Shown: piece by piece, positions 28,759-38,626 of the stretch | Position numbering within the stretch: the first letter of the stretch is position 1 | How the letters are laid out: every line of letters starts with the position of its first letter | Source of the DNA: Synechococcus sp. WH 7805 | Lineage (GTDB): Bacteria > Cyanobacteriota > Cyanobacteriia > PCC-6307 > Cyanobiaceae | Direction of reading: 5' to 3' | DNA length: 64,000 bases | Assembly (NCBI RefSeq): GCF_000153285.1 | Contig: NZ_CH724168.1 | Coordinates: 1,854,110-1,918,109 of the forward strand | Program-made: the position numbers and the translations under genes | The notes under the pieces: model-generated | Seen by the model: only the letters and a program-made list of their open reading frames with translations | The model's database searches: none | Told to the model about the DNA's origin: nothing

Positions 28759-29484
28759 ATGGCTGATGGCGATCGCAGAGGACGGGTTGTCGCAGCGGCC
28801 ACCGACGGAGCCTGCAGCGGCAACCCGGGTCCGGGAGGCTGGGGTGCGTTGATTCGTTTTGAAGACGGCAGTGTGGAGGAATTTGGTGGGGCTGAGCCAG
28901 CCACCACCAACAACCGTATGGAGCTGCAGGCCGCCCTCGCTGTTCTGGAGCGCTTGGCGGGGCTGCCGCGCCATCCCGATCTCACCTTGCGGACCGACAG
29001 CAAATATCTGATCGATGGGCTTGGGTCCTGGATGGCCGGATGGAAGCGCAAAGGCTGGAAGACGGCGGCCGGTAAGCCCGTGCTCAACCAAGACCTTTGG
29101 CAGGCCCTGGATGCAGCACGCCTGCCCGATGTGCCGCTCACGTATGTGAAGGGACATAGCGGTGATCCCGATAACGACCGGGTGGATGCCATCGCTGTGG
29201 CTTACTCGAAGGGGGGAAGCCCCCCGCTGCGTGCTGCTGCGCAGAGCCAATCCCTGGATCCGGCACCGGAGCCCCTGCGCACGTTGCTTACGCGCCTGGA
29301 GCTGGCGGATCGGTTGGCCAGCGGTGGTTTCACGCTCACGGCCGTCGAGCTCGCTCAGTTGGTGGAACAACCCCTCACCAATTTGCTGGAACGCCAGCAG
29401 CCGTGGCGTTGGCGCGACTGGATGGTGGAACCGATCAAAGGCGATCGCTGGCGTTTGCGGCGTGCCGAGGCAGGATCGAGATAG
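28759..29484 (+). CDS. rnhA: Ribonuclease HI with a C-terminal extension
   Basis: Residues 1-155 are a full RNase HI with the active-site acids visible in [34 protein letters not shown] and DNDRVD. It cleaves RNA in RNA-DNA hybrids. About 85 extra residues (ending [20 protein letters not shown]) make the 241-residue protein longer than the usual 150-160; the extension is helical with a Trp-rich end and no known fold that I can name. It lies 14 bases upstream of pyrD. Confidence 0.93.
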   Translation: MADGDRRGRVVAAATDGACSGNPGPGGWGALIRFEDGSVEEFGGAEPATTNNRMELQAALAVLERLAGLPRHPDLTLRTDSKYLIDGLGSWMAGWKRKGWKTAAGKPVLNQDLWQALDAARLPDVPLTYVKGHSGDPDNDRVDAIAVAYSKGGSPPLRAAAQSQSLDPAPEPLRTLLTRLELADRLASGGFTLTAVELAQLVEQPLTNLLERQQPWRWRDWMVEPIKGDRWRLRRAEAGSR

Positions 29485-29498
29485 AAGCAGGAAACCAG

Positions 29499-30677
29499 AT
29501 GGCCCAGTCGTCATCGTCCGGGGCGTTGTCCACCGCAGGTTTCTATCGCCGCTGGCTGGGCCCTGTGCTTGCCAACGATGAGGGCCTTGATGCCGAACAG
29601 CTCAGTCGTGCGGCCCTGCAGGCTCTCGCCCAGCTCAGCCTCAGGCGTCGATGGCCAGGGGTCTCGGGAGTACTGGAGGGGATCAGTACAGAGCTTCAAC
29701 GCAAAGATTTGCGCCTGGAACAGGTGCTGTTCGGCTGCCGCTTCAGCAATCCAGTGGGTCTGGCGGCTGGTTTCGACAAGAACGGTGTTGCCGCCGGGGT
29801 GTGGGATCGCTTCGGGTTTGGCTTTGCAGAAGTGGGAACCGTCACCTGGCACGGGCAACCAGGCAATCCGCGGCCGCGGCTGTTCCGGCTGGCCCAGGAG
29901 CGGGCCGCTTTGAATCGCATGGGATTCAACAATGGTGGTGCTGAGGTGCTGCGCCGCACCCTGTTGCGTCAAGCTCTGCCGGCCCGCGGTCAGCGCCCCG
30001 CGGTGCTGGGGATCAATTTCGGCAAGTCCAAAATCACGCCCCTCGATCAGGCTGCCGACGACTATGCGTCGTCGTTGGAGCTGCTGGCACCCCAGGCGGA
30101 TTACGCCGTGATCAATGTCAGTTCTCCGAATACCCCAGGCCTGAGGGATTTGCAGGACGCCTCGCAACTACGGCGCCTGGTGGAGCGTCTGCGCCGTTTG
30201 GCCGGCTGCCCGCCCCTGCTTGTGAAGATCGCCCCCGATCTGGAGGATGACGCCATTGATGGTCTGGCTCGCCTTGCCTATGAGGAGGGACTTGCGGGGG
30301 TGATCGCCGTGAACACGAGCCTGGATCGTCTCGGTCTGGAGCAGCGTGTGCTCGCTCAGACCGGGCGCTCCCTGGCGGAGGAGGCTGGTGGCCTCAGCGG
30401 CGATCCCTTGCGTCGACGGGCTTTGGAAGTGTTGCGGCGGCTACGCGCCACCGCTGGACCCGCGCTTCCCCTGGTCGGTGTGGGTGGAATCAGCACGCCG
30501 GAAGCGGCCTGGGAGCGGATCACGGCTGGTGCGTCCCTGGTCCAGCTGTACACGGGTTGGATTTATGAAGGCCCCGATCTGGTGCCCCGGGTTTTGGATG
30601 GACTGCTGCTGCAGCTGGACCGCCATGGATTCCGCCACATCAGTGAGGCTGTGGGGAGCGGCGCCCCTTGGCGCTAG
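29499..30677 (+). CDS. pyrD: Dihydroorotate dehydrogenase (quinone), class 2
   Basis: A 392-residue flavoprotein oxidising dihydroorotate to orotate with a quinone acceptor. It shows the N-terminal helical membrane-docking region, [15 protein letters not shown], the class-2 catalytic-Ser segment [11 protein letters not shown], and the FMN-binding LVGVGGIST and [16 protein letters not shown] at 29499 is chosen because a longer frame overlaps rnhA. Confidence 0.96.
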   Translation: MAQSSSSGALSTAGFYRRWLGPVLANDEGLDAEQLSRAALQALAQLSLRRRWPGVSGVLEGISTELQRKDLRLEQVLFGCRFSNPVGLAAGFDKNGVAAGVWDRFGFGFAEVGTVTWHGQPGNPRPRLFRLAQERAALNRMGFNNGGAEVLRRTLLRQALPARGQRPAVLGINFGKSKITPLDQAADDYASSLELLAPQADYAVINVSSPNTPGLRDLQDASQLRRLVERLRRLAGCPPLLVKIAPDLEDDAIDGLARLAYEEGLAGVIAVNTSLDRLGLEQRVLAQTGRSLAEEAGGLSGDPLRRRALEVLRRLRATAGPALPLVGVGGISTPEAAWERITAGASLVQLYTGWIYEGPDLVPRVLDGLLLQLDRHGFRHISEAVGSGAPWR

Positions 30678-30725
30678 CCGATACCCTTCCGGCAGATCGT
30701 TAATGACGCCAGTGGGGGGGACGTA

Positions 30726-31640
30726 GTGCTGGCAGGACTGAGCGATCGCTTTCCTGCCCTTGTGGGCTGGATGCGTCAGGTCCAGGCCCTGCTGGATCCC
30801 GTGCGGGTCGTGCTGGCTCCATCTGACGATGCCCTCACACTCACCTGGAGCTTGCAGGGAGAGCAGCAAGTCACCAGCGTCCCGCTTCCCCAGGATCTCG
30901 TACGCGCAGGGGTTCCCTTGCAGCGCGAGGTGCTGGGTGACACCCTGGCTGATCTGCTGCTGGATCAGGGATTGGTGGCAGCCCAGGTGGAGGTGGAGTT
31001 GCTACTGCCCCTGCCGTGCTGCCAGTGGCGGCTGCTTCAGGGAGTGGCGGCGGCCACGCTCAGCAACGGTGATGATCTGCGGGCGCTTGGCCCAGATCTG
31101 GGTTGGTCTTTTTCGCTGCAGGAGAGTTACCTGGACCTGCTGCCTGACGCCAGCACGGAGTCAGTGATGGTGGTGGGTATGGAGCGCTTGGTGCTGCAGG
31201 CCTGGCTGGACACCTTGGCCTCGGCCGATCTCAGCGTGCGCCGGGCTGAATGGCTGCTTTGTGCCGCCTGGAGGGGGCTGGCATGTTCGCAAGAGCTAGA
31301 CCTGCAGCAACGTTTGATCTGGTTGGTGGAGCAGGGCGGCAGCTGGCGTCTCCTGCTGCTGGAGCGTGGATGGCCTGAGTTGGATGTTGTCCTGGAGGCC
31401 AGGGATCTGGCGGCCTTGCGCGTGGAAGTGCTGGGGTTGGTTGATGCCTGGATGAAGCAGGCCAGTGCTGATGGGCCTGCAGCCATGGCCCTTCCGGGCT
31501 GGTATGTGACTGCCGACGCTTCGTGGAGAGGCTGCTGGGGAGACAGCCATGACTCGCTCAAGCTGGGGCCATTGCTTGGGGATGCCGAAATTTCCCTGGT
31601 GGGGCTGGCGCTGATGGCGCCAGCGGAGGTGCCGTCATGA
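30726..31640 (+). CDS. pilM: Type IV pilus assembly protein PilM-like (degenerate)
   Basis: A 304-residue protein at the pilM position, directly before pilN-pilO-pilQ. The sequence is Leu-rich and poorly conserved, and the clear ATP-binding motifs of actin-like PilM are hard to see, as in other picocyanobacterial homologues. The call rests mainly on position and operon. The start is GTG at 30726. The stop overlaps the pilN ATG as ATGA. Confidence 0.65.
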   Translation: MLAGLSDRFPALVGWMRQVQALLDPVRVVLAPSDDALTLTWSLQGEQQVTSVPLPQDLVRAGVPLQREVLGDTLADLLLDQGLVAAQVEVELLLPLPCCQWRLLQGVAAATLSNGDDLRALGPDLGWSFSLQESYLDLLPDASTESVMVVGMERLVLQAWLDTLASADLSVRRAEWLLCAAWRGLACSQELDLQQRLIWLVEQGGSWRLLLLERGWPELDVVLEARDLAALRVEVLGLVDAWMKQASADGPAAMALPGWYVTADASWRGCWGDSHDSLKLGPLLGDAEISLVGLALMAPAEVPS

Positions 31641-32329
31641 GCCTCCAGCAGCAGCGTTTGCCAGATCTGTTGCGCGAACGGCGCCTGGAGTTTGGTCTCC
31701 ACCAGGACTCCCCACCGTTGATGCCCAAGGGGCCTCTGTTGCTGCGGGGTGCGTTGTTGGGGGGGGCGGCCGTTGGTTTGGCGTTGGTTTCTGTGGTGGC
31801 CCTGGGATGGATTGAGTCCAGTCAGCGGCGAGAGCTGGAGACGCTGCTGCCTTTTGAAACTCAGGTCCGCTCGCTTGAAGGCCAGATCAAGAGCAACAAA
31901 AGCAAGATCTCCTCTCTGAAAAAAGACACGCTTCAGATCGCGGAGCAACTCGTGGCGGTCCCCGCAGGATCGCCCTTATTGGAGCAGTTGCGGCGTGTCA
32001 CTCCTGCCGGCATCCAGCTGGAGGACGTGTCGGTTCAAAACGACCGGATCAAGATTTCTGGCAAGGCTGCCGTGGGAACCACTCCGGGGCCTCTGGAGCG
32101 CATCAATGCTCTGGCCATCACCTTGGCGCGCCTGCCCATCTCCAAGCCGGACGGTGTGAAGGTGCTCAAGCTCACCCGTGATGATGGTGACACCCCGGTG
32201 GTGAACTTCAGTCTCGACTGGGGGCTTGATCCCAAAGCGGGACCGTCGATCAAGCAGTTGGAGGCTCTGGGGGCCGATGGACTGGCAGAGCGCTACCGGC
32301 TGCTCGAGCAGCAGGGGGTGCCGTTGTGA
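31637..32329 (+). CDS. pilN: Type IV pilus assembly protein PilN-like
   Basis: A 230-residue bitopic membrane protein: a short cytoplasmic tail with LPDLLRERRLEFGL, one membrane helix (about residues 36-60), a coiled coil (LEGQIKSNKSKISSLKK) and a periplasmic ferredoxin-like domain. This matches PilN, which links cytoplasmic PilM to PilO. It overlaps both neighbours by 4 bases. Confidence 0.82.
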   Translation: MSLQQQRLPDLLRERRLEFGLHQDSPPLMPKGPLLLRGALLGGAAVGLALVSVVALGWIESSQRRELETLLPFETQVRSLEGQIKSNKSKISSLKKDTLQIAEQLVAVPAGSPLLEQLRRVTPAGIQLEDVSVQNDRIKISGKAAVGTTPGPLERINALAITLARLPISKPDGVKVLKLTRDDGDTPVVNFSLDWGLDPKAGPSIKQLEALGADGLAERYRLLEQQGVPL

Positions 32330-33072
32330 CCAATCTCAGCCCGGATCAATCGGTCTGGCGCCGTCGGTTCAGCCGGGGGCGGATCCTGGTGGGTGTGCCT
32401 GCGGCCTTCGGGGTGGTGCTGGCTGGGGCGCTGTTGACCGGGATGGCTTGGCCGCGGCTGGGGGTGATCGAGGAACAGCGCCAACGAATGGACGACTTGA
32501 AGGCCAAAGAGGCGTCCCTGCCCCAGCTGAAGCTTCAGCGCACCAAAACCCAGGTGGATTTGAAACAAGCGCAGCAGCAGCAGAGCTTGCTCATTGAACT
32601 GGTGGCTGGTCGGGGAGAGATCGACACGTTTCTGGCTCGGCTCAGCCGCGAGTCGGCTGCCACCGGCGTCGCAATCACGCTCTATGAGCCTGTGGCTGCA
32701 GTGTCTGCGGATGCCCCATCGGCGGCAACGAACAAAGCCTCCACACCAGGGAACACCCAGGGGAAAGGCAACAAGCAGGCGGCTCCCAAGGACCCCCTTG
32801 CCAAGCTCGGGTATCAGAAAACGGCGGTTCTGCTTCAGGCGGAGGGCCCTTATCCCGGCTTGCTCTCCTTTCTGAGGCGGATGGAGCAGTTGGAGTTGCT
32901 GGTTCAGCCCAGCGATCTGGAACTCGTAGCGCTTGACGATGCTTCGCAAGCGTCTGATGCAGACGATCAACAACCTGCCGCACCACCACGCACCCGGCTG
33001 AAGCTGAAGCTGACGTTCTTCGACAAAACCACTGAACCGGTTGAGCCAAAGGCGAAATCAGCGCCCTCCTGA
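32326..33072 (+). CDS. pilO: Type IV pilus assembly protein PilO-like
   Basis: A 248-residue protein with one N-terminal membrane span (about 20-42), a coiled coil with many Gln and Lys, and a periplasmic domain (GPYPGLLSFLRRMEQLELL) characteristic of PilO. A Thr/Lys/Pro-rich insertion lies in the middle (about 130-160). It pairs with PilN in the alignment subcomplex. The start is GTG at 32326 overlapping the pilN stop. Confidence 0.82.
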   Translation: MTNLSPDQSVWRRRFSRGRILVGVPAAFGVVLAGALLTGMAWPRLGVIEEQRQRMDDLKAKEASLPQLKLQRTKTQVDLKQAQQQQSLLIELVAGRGEIDTFLARLSRESAATGVAITLYEPVAAVSADAPSAATNKASTPGNTQGKGNKQAAPKDPLAKLGYQKTAVLLQAEGPYPGLLSFLRRMEQLELLVQPSDLELVALDDASQASDADDQQPAAPPRTRLKLKLTFFDKTTEPVEPKAKSAPS

Positions 33073-33162
33073 ACTCCTGGTGAGTTCTCGTTGTTGAGGG
33101 CTGGTTGGCAGGAGATTCGATCGATACCATCCGCCCATGGTGTGTGGCATTTCAGCCCGGGT

Positions 33163-35460
33163 ATGCGATTTTCTCCTTCCCGGTTGACGGCCCTCGTGTT
33201 GATGGCTGGCCTCTCGGCTGCCGATGTGGGGGGACTCGATGGGTTGATGAAGAATGTCTCCCGTCAGGTTCAGGCGCAGGGTGCCCTGGCGTTGCGCATC
33301 CGCCGTGGCCCAAGCGGTGTGGAGGTGGTGGTTGAGGGTGTTGGTGCCCAGCCGGTGCTGCAGCAGCGCCTCAACGGCGGGGTGTGGGAGGGGCGTCTAC
33401 AGACCCAGGGTCAGCCGGGGGTGCGCAATGGTGGCCAGCAACTGGCCGATCCAGGCGCGAGCCTGGCCAAGGTGGCGATCAGTGGGTCGGGGCAGACCTA
33501 CCAATTGGAAGTGGTGCCGGTGCCGGGGCAGACGCTGCAGGAACCGGTGGTGAGTGCGGATGGCAGAAATCTGATTCTTCAGTTCAACGGTCTGACCACA
33601 GCGCCCACCCTGCAGACGGGGCGCCTGGATCTGAACACCCCGGGCAGTGTGCCCCAGGCGCGTTACGCCCCACCCCTGCGCCCCCGTGCTGTTGCCCCAC
33701 CGCTGGGCGATATGGCCGTGGGCACGATGGTGCTGCAGAACCGCAGCTTCGTGAATGTGAGTGGACCGCCGGTGACGCTCACTTTGAATAATGCCCCGGC
33801 GAAAGATGCCTTGATGGCATTGGCGCGCTTAGGGGGGTATGGGTTTGTGTATGTGGGGGATAACTCGGCAGCCAGTGGTTCAGAGGAGCCGTCGTCGGTA
33901 GCCCCGGTGTCGATGGCGTTCCAGAACGAGAGTTATGCCCGTGCCCTGAATGGTGTGCTGCTGGCTTCAGGTTTGCAAGGCAAGTTGGACGGCCGCACGT
34001 TGCTGGTGGGAAAATCAGCTGCGTCTAAAACTTTTGGGCCGCAGATTTCCAAGGTGATTCGGTTGAATCAGGTAAAAGCTCAATCAGCTGCGCAATATCT
34101 GGGTAATCTCGGTGCCACGTATAACCGCGCGAACTCGATCACGACAACGAGAGGTGAACCTGCTTCAGTCGGGACAGCGCAGCTCAGTAATTCCACATCT
34201 CAGCAATCCTCCACAACCCTCTTGAGCGAGAGTTTCGGGTCGTCGTCTGGACCCTTGCGCGGCTTGGTGGTGACCATTGATTTAAGGCTGCAGACGGTGA
34301 CCTTGGTGGGTGATTCTCAGTTGGTTGCTGTTGCCGAGGGGTATCTCAAGCAAATCGATCTTCGGCAACGACAGGTGGCTTTAAGCGTGCGCATTCTTGA
34401 TATTGCTTTGGATAATGATTCTCAGATCAGTAATAGTTTTGCTTTCCGCTCTGGCAACGCTTTTATCGTCAGCGATCAAGGTCAATTGCTTGCAAATTTT
34501 GGTGCATTCAAGCCGCCTAGTAGTCCACAAGGTGGTCTTCCTGGGCAATTTGGTGCAGCGGAAGGTACGACGCCCTTGTCTGGGACCGGGGCGTTGCGGG
34601 AAGAGAATGCCTTTTTGGATCAGCCCCAAGCTCCCTTCCCTTTCCCAGGTTCACCAACTGTGCCCGGTGGTACTTTTCGGCCTGGGTTTGGAACCAATCA
34701 AAATCCGCTTCAGCCTGGTGTGAGTGAGGTTGATGAAGAGGGTAAGATTACTTTTGAGTCTCCCACGCGATTTCAGTATCCAGCTAATCAATTTTTTGAT
34801 TTTCTGAGAGCTCAGATTCAATCATCTTCGACCAAGGTTTTAGCAAGTCCCACGTTGATTATTCAAGAAGGGGATGATGAAAGTCTTGGGTCCGATGATA
34901 GGTCGATTTCTTCTGACGGAAAGGTTGGCCGATCACGCTCCAATGAGGCGCTTGTGTCTGTTGGGACGAGATTGGTGACATCTTATCGGGTTAGGCAGGA
35001 TGATAATGCGAATATTTTTTGCGAGCCAGTCTTCAAAAATGCCGGCCTTACTTTTGGCGCGCGGGTTGATAGAATAGATGACAATGGCTTTGTTACTTTT
35101 TCTTTGTCCCCGGAGGTTTCTGCTGAGACAGGTATACGAGTCATTGAGAATTGTGGGAACATAAGTCTTATCAACAGTCGGGAGCTTGATACCGGCAAGA
35201 TTCGAGTCCGTGATGGTCAGACTCTTGTTTTGACCGGCGTTATTCAAGATTCAGATGTCCAGGCAGTGACCAAGTGGCCCATCCTTGGCGACATCCCTTT
35301 CATTGGGCAATTTTTCAGGAGCTCCGGTGGTAGTCGCACCAAGCGAGAGCTCGTCATTCTCGTGACTCCACGCATCATTGATGACACGCAAGGGGGTAAT
35401 TATGGATATGGATACCGGCCGAGCCTCCCGGCCGCACGGCAGGTCATGAGCGGCTCCTGA
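33163..35460 (+). CDS. pilQ: Type IV pilus secretin PilQ
   Basis: A 765-residue outer-membrane secretin. It has a signal peptide from ATG 33163, a periplasmic AMIN-like region (about 40-190), an STN-type domain near 205-285, an N1/NolW-type segment (about 290-410), and the secretin barrel. The barrel includes LASPTLIIQEG, VGTRLVTSYRVRQDD, RDGQTLVLTGVIQD and WPILGDIPFIGQFFRS. The pilus passes through it. The 3' half (about 34.05-35.26 kb) is clearly richer in A+T than the 5' half and has several Asn/Ser/Pro-rich insertions. Confidence 0.93.
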   Translation: MRFSPSRLTALVLMAGLSAADVGGLDGLMKNVSRQVQAQGALALRIRRGPSGVEVVVEGVGAQPVLQQRLNGGVWEGRLQTQGQPGVRNGGQQLADPGASLAKVAISGSGQTYQLEVVPVPGQTLQEPVVSADGRNLILQFNGLTTAPTLQTGRLDLNTPGSVPQARYAPPLRPRAVAPPLGDMAVGTMVLQNRSFVNVSGPPVTLTLNNAPAKDALMALARLGGYGFVYVGDNSAASGSEEPSSVAPVSMAFQNESYARALNGVLLASGLQGKLDGRTLLVGKSAASKTFGPQISKVIRLNQVKAQSAAQYLGNLGATYNRANSITTTRGEPASVGTAQLSNSTSQQSSTTLLSESFGSSSGPLRGLVVTIDLRLQTVTLVGDSQLVAVAEGYLKQIDLRQRQVALSVRILDIALDNDSQISNSFAFRSGNAFIVSDQGQLLANFGAFKPPSSPQGGLPGQFGAAEGTTPLSGTGALREENAFLDQPQAPFPFPGSPTVPGGTFRPGFGTNQNPLQPGVSEVDEEGKITFESPTRFQYPANQFFDFLRAQIQSSSTKVLASPTLIIQEGDDESLGSDDRSISSDGKVGRSRSNEALVSVGTRLVTSYRVRQDDNANIFCEPVFKNAGLTFGARVDRIDDNGFVTFSLSPEVSAETGIRVIENCGNISLINSRELDTGKIRVRDGQTLVLTGVIQDSDVQAVTKWPILGDIPFIGQFFRSSGGSRTKRELVILVTPRIIDDTQGGNYGYGYRPSLPAARQVMSGS

Positions 35461-35470
35461 GCGGGCGCTT

Positions 35471-36310
35471 TTAGAACCCCAGTCCTAGTGGGACCAAGGC
35501 TTTGGCTGCAATCGGCGCCAGCATGCGCAAGCTGGCCATCGCACCCTGGAGGAACTGGCCGCCCATCCCCTTCCCTTCGTTCGGTGCATCGCTCTCAAAG
35601 CGACGCTTGCTCACTGAATCGGCAGCGGACGTCAGCTTGGTGGCCCAGGCTCCTGCTCCAAGCTTTTGATAAAGGGCTGCTGAATAGCGAAAATCAGCAG
35701 CCGCAAGCTCATCTTTGGCTTGTTCGCTACGGCTGATGCCTCGGGCCACCCAGCTCAAGGGTTCCTCAGGATTGCTGCGGATCGCATCGCTGAACAGTTG
35801 TTCCGCTTCAGACCAGTGACCAGCTTGGAAGGCTTCCACACCGGCGTTGTGAAGCGCAGCATGGCTGCGAGAACCGTTGGAAATCCCCTTCGCTCCTTGC
35901 CAGTGGGCCTCTTCCAACGCGTTTGGGCTCAATGTGGCTCCAGCCAGATCGGCATCCCGTAAGTCCGTGCCGTACAGCCGGCTGCCGGTGAGGTCGGCCC
36001 CGCGCAGGGAGGCACCGCGCAGGCTGGTGAAACTCAGATCTGCATTTCTGAGGTCGGCCCCATCCAGTTGGGCCTGGCCCAGGTTGGCGCGCATCAATTT
36101 GGCGTCGCGCAGGTTGGCGTCGCGCAAATCAGCGTGCACGAGATCGGCATCGGCGAGGCGGCAGCCCTCACAACTGCGCTCGTGCAGCACTTTGATCAGG
36201 GACTCATTGATCAGGGACTCATTGGCGTGTGCTTCCGCATGGACCACCAGCGCGGTGCCAAGCATCAGGCCCCAAGGTGCCCAGCGAAGTCGGCAGGTGG
36301 ATCGAGGCAT
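35471..36310 (-). CDS. Secreted pentapeptide-repeat protein with TPR-like C-terminus
   Basis: A 279-residue protein with a signal peptide (ending near VHAEAHA). Pentapeptide repeats of the A(D/N)LxxA type follow (about residues 52-128: ADLVHADLRDANLRDAKL …). A TPR-like helical pair comes next (GVEAFQAGHWSEAEQLFSDA, about 160-215), then a Gly-rich C-terminus. The repeats form a right-handed beta helix, and the role is unknown. A tandem 5-codon duplication near the N-terminus gives NESLINESLI. ATG at 36310 is preferred to GTG at 36313. It is convergent with pilQ. Confidence 0.8.
   Translation of the reverse strand: MPRSTCRLRWAPWGLMLGTALVVHAEAHANESLINESLIKVLHERSCEGCRLADADLVHADLRDANLRDAKLMRANLGQAQLDGADLRNADLSFTSLRGASLRGADLTGSRLYGTDLRDADLAGATLSPNALEEAHWQGAKGISNGSRSHAALHNAGVEAFQAGHWSEAEQLFSDAIRSNPEEPLSWVARGISRSEQAKDELAAADFRYSAALYQKLGAGAWATKLTSAADSVSKRRFESDAPNEGKGMGGQFLQGAMASLRMLAPIAAKALVPLGLGF
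36193..36222 (-). repeat. 15-bp tandem duplication inside the pentapeptide gene
   Basis: Two exact adjacent 15-bp units that duplicate five codons (NESLI twice) between the signal peptide and the pentapeptide repeats. The frame is kept. Confidence 0.9.
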
Positions 36311-36386
36311 CACGCGGGCTCAGCGAGCTCCCGGGTTGTATCGGTGTCTGCACCCGTCGTCGAGTCTTGCTGGGCAGGATGGATCT

Positions 36387-37514
36387 GTGTATTCGGAAGT
36401 CGCTTTGGGCTCCAGACCACCGACCCATGGCGGCAATCTCAGTCAGGAAGCCGCTCGGATGGGCCTGAAGCCTGGGCAATTGCTGGATGCCAGCGCCTCC
36501 CTGGTTCCGTTTCGGCCTCCATCTCTTCTGCTTAGGGCTCTGGAACGAGGCATCCGTGGTGGTGCCTTGCGTGATTATCCAGACCGCAGCCAGAACGAGC
36601 TGCGAGGGGCCATTGCGGCCTGGCATGGGATTGATGCTGACGCGGTGCTGCCTGGCAATGGCGCTGCCGAGCTGTTCACCTGGGCGGCCCGTGATGCGGC
36701 GGCGTGTGGTCTCAGTGGCTTGCTGGAACCAGGATTTGCTGACTATCGCCGAGCTCTGGCCTGTTGGGGTGGTGAGGTTCAGGGCCTGCCTATGGACCTG
36801 AGCTGGTCCGGCCAGGGGGCCGAGCCTTGGCCGGTGCTGATGGATCAGCACGCCCAGGCTCAGGTGCTTTGGATCACCAATCCCCACAACCCCACAGGGC
36901 AGCTCTGGAGCCGCGCGTCCCTGGAGCCGCTCTTGGGTCGTCATCGCCTGGTGATCTGCGATGAAGCTTTCCTGCCCCTGGTGCCCGAGGGTGAACGGCA
37001 GACGTTGATACCGCTCGTAGCCGAATACCCCAACCTGGTGGTGATCCGCAGCCTCACCAAGCTGTTCGCGGTGGCGGGGTTGCGACTGGGTTATGCCATC
37101 GCTGCGCCTGAGCGGTTGCAGCAGTGGAGCCAGTGGCGCGATCCCTGGCCGGTGAATGGTTTGGCGCTCGCCGCTGGCACCGCTGTGATGGCCGACCAAC
37201 AAGGCTTAGCCCGTTGGCAGCAGCGCGTGCAGCATTGGGTGCTCAAAGAGGGTGCCTGGTTGCAGCACCAGCTGCGCCAGCTCTCTGGCCTCAACCCACG
37301 CCCCTCCAGCGCCAACTATCTGCTTGTGCAGGGCCAAGCGTCATTGCTGGCGTTGCGCGAACAGGTGGCCCAGCGTGGCGTGCTGCTGCGCGATTGCCGT
37401 TCCTTCGAAGGCCTGGGGGAGCGCTGGCTGAGAATTGGTCTTCAGGATCGCCGCGGCAATCGCCGGATCCTGCAGGCGCTGCGCGGTGCTCTGCGGCATC
37501 AGCCCTTGGCGTGA
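36387..37514 (+). CDS. cobD: PLP aminotransferase, probable threonine-phosphate decarboxylase (CobD-like)
   Basis: A 375-residue fold-type I PLP enzyme. It starts HGGNLSQEA…, typical of CobD. It has LPGNGAAELFTWAA, the WITNPHNPTGQ substrate loop, CDEAFLPLVPEG and the PLP lysine in SLTKLFAVAGLRLGYA. CobD decarboxylates threonine phosphate to the aminopropanol linker of cobalamin; marine Synechococcus make pseudocobalamin. A histidinol-phosphate transaminase role is less likely. GTG at 36387 is the probable start. It ends one base from the convergent murG. Confidence 0.82.
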   Translation: MYSEVALGSRPPTHGGNLSQEAARMGLKPGQLLDASASLVPFRPPSLLLRALERGIRGGALRDYPDRSQNELRGAIAAWHGIDADAVLPGNGAAELFTWAARDAAACGLSGLLEPGFADYRRALACWGGEVQGLPMDLSWSGQGAEPWPVLMDQHAQAQVLWITNPHNPTGQLWSRASLEPLLGRHRLVICDEAFLPLVPEGERQTLIPLVAEYPNLVVIRSLTKLFAVAGLRLGYAIAAPERLQQWSQWRDPWPVNGLALAAGTAVMADQQGLARWQQRVQHWVLKEGAWLQHQLRQLSGLNPRPSSANYLLVQGQASLLALREQVAQRGVLLRDCRSFEGLGERWLRIGLQDRRGNRRILQALRGALRHQPLA

Positions 37515-37515
37515 G

Positions 37516-38592
37516 TCACCTCACCAGCCCCTGCAGCAACGAGGCCAGCTGCTGATCAGCATCCGCCTCCGCCAGGGTGCGCATCGCTTTGGCCATCGAC
37601 ACCAGCGGATCAGCGGCTGAATCACAACCTCGCAGTCTCGGTCCGAGTAACCGCCAGAGGGTCTGGCGCAGAGCTGTGTCGGCGGGAGTGTGTTGATGCA
37701 CGATCACCGCAGCCCCCAGGGCTGCGGCGCAGGCGGCGTTGGCATCCTGATGGCGATCCGCGGCCTGGGGAAACGGCACCAGCACGCTCGGTGTGCCGCT
37801 GACGGCGAGCTCACTCAAGCTGCCTGCCCCGGCGCGGCTGATGGCCAGATCGGCATGCTGCAGCAGCGCTGGAATGTCATCACTGAAGGGTCGTTCGGCG
37901 AGCCTGGGATGTTCGATGCTGTTCACATCGGGATCGTTGCTGCCGGTGAGATGCACCACCCGGCAGCCTTCGCTCAGCAGCACGGGCAGCAGGGGGCGCA
38001 CCATTCGGTTCAGCCCCAGCGCGCCTTGGCTGCCGCCCATCACCACCAGCAGCGGACCCGGCCCCTGGGGCACCCAGTCAGGCAGTGTCTGGGTCTGGAG
38101 AAAGCTGCTGCGCACAGGCGTTCCCGTCACGATTGCTTCGCAGCCGGGGATGCGCCTGGCGGCGGCTGGCAGACCGATGGCCACCTGGGTGCAGGCGCGT
38201 CCCAGCAGCCGGGTCACCCGGCCGGGGATGGCATTGGATTCATGCAGCACCACCGGAACGCCGCTCCAGCGGGCGCCGAGGATGGCAGGGGCGGCGATGT
38301 AGCCCCCCGTTGTGAACACCACGTCGATGCCGTTGCGTCGAATCAGCCTGCGAACGTCGCCACTGGCCGCCAGCAGGCGGAGCAGCTGAATCACTTTCTT
38401 CAAGCCCCGCCCCTGCAAGCCGCCAGCCTTCACCGTGGTGAGCGGGTAGCGCTCGGGAACAAGGGTGGTTTCGAGCCGATCCGGTACCCCGAGCCAGCGC
38501 ACGGTCCAGCCGTCCGGAAGTGCATCCGCAACCGATAAAGCCGGAAAAAGGTGTCCGCCGGTGCCGCTGGCGGCGATCAGAAGCCGGGGCAT
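37516..38592 (-). CDS. murG: UDP-N-acetylglucosamine-N-acetylmuramyl-pentapeptide transferase
   Basis: A 358-residue GT28 glycosyltransferase that makes lipid II on the inner face of the membrane. It shows the N-terminal G-loop [44 protein letters not shown], and the donor-binding [14 protein letters not shown] and [14 protein letters not shown]. It is complete and divergent from the secreted protein gene at 38627. Confidence 0.97.
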   Translation of the reverse strand: MPRLLIAASGTGGHLFPALSVADALPDGWTVRWLGVPDRLETTLVPERYPLTTVKAGGLQGRGLKKVIQLLRLLAASGDVRRLIRRNGIDVVFTTGGYIAAPAILGARWSGVPVVLHESNAIPGRVTRLLGRACTQVAIGLPAAARRIPGCEAIVTGTPVRSSFLQTQTLPDWVPQGPGPLLVVMGGSQGALGLNRMVRPLLPVLLSEGCRVVHLTGSNDPDVNSIEHPRLAERPFSDDIPALLQHADLAISRAGAGSLSELAVSGTPSVLVPFPQAADRHQDANAACAAALGAAVIVHQHTPADTALRQTLWRLLGPRLRGCDSAADPLVSMAKAMRTLAEADADQQLASLLQGLVR

Positions 38593-38626
38593 GAAGGGCG
38601 GATCGTAAAAACGGGGCCTAACTTAA

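Noticed and set aside
28699-29514. Long minus-strand open frame extending the DUF3747 gene to about 500 residues
   Set aside because: The extension lies wholly opposite rnhA, has an unnatural His/Arg/Gln-rich composition, and the signal-like segment begins at ATG 28698.
35877-36386. Upstream extension of the CobD-like gene by about 170 residues
   Set aside because: It runs opposite the pentapeptide gene with Arg/Ser/Pro-rich shadow composition; the family N-terminus begins after GTG 36387.
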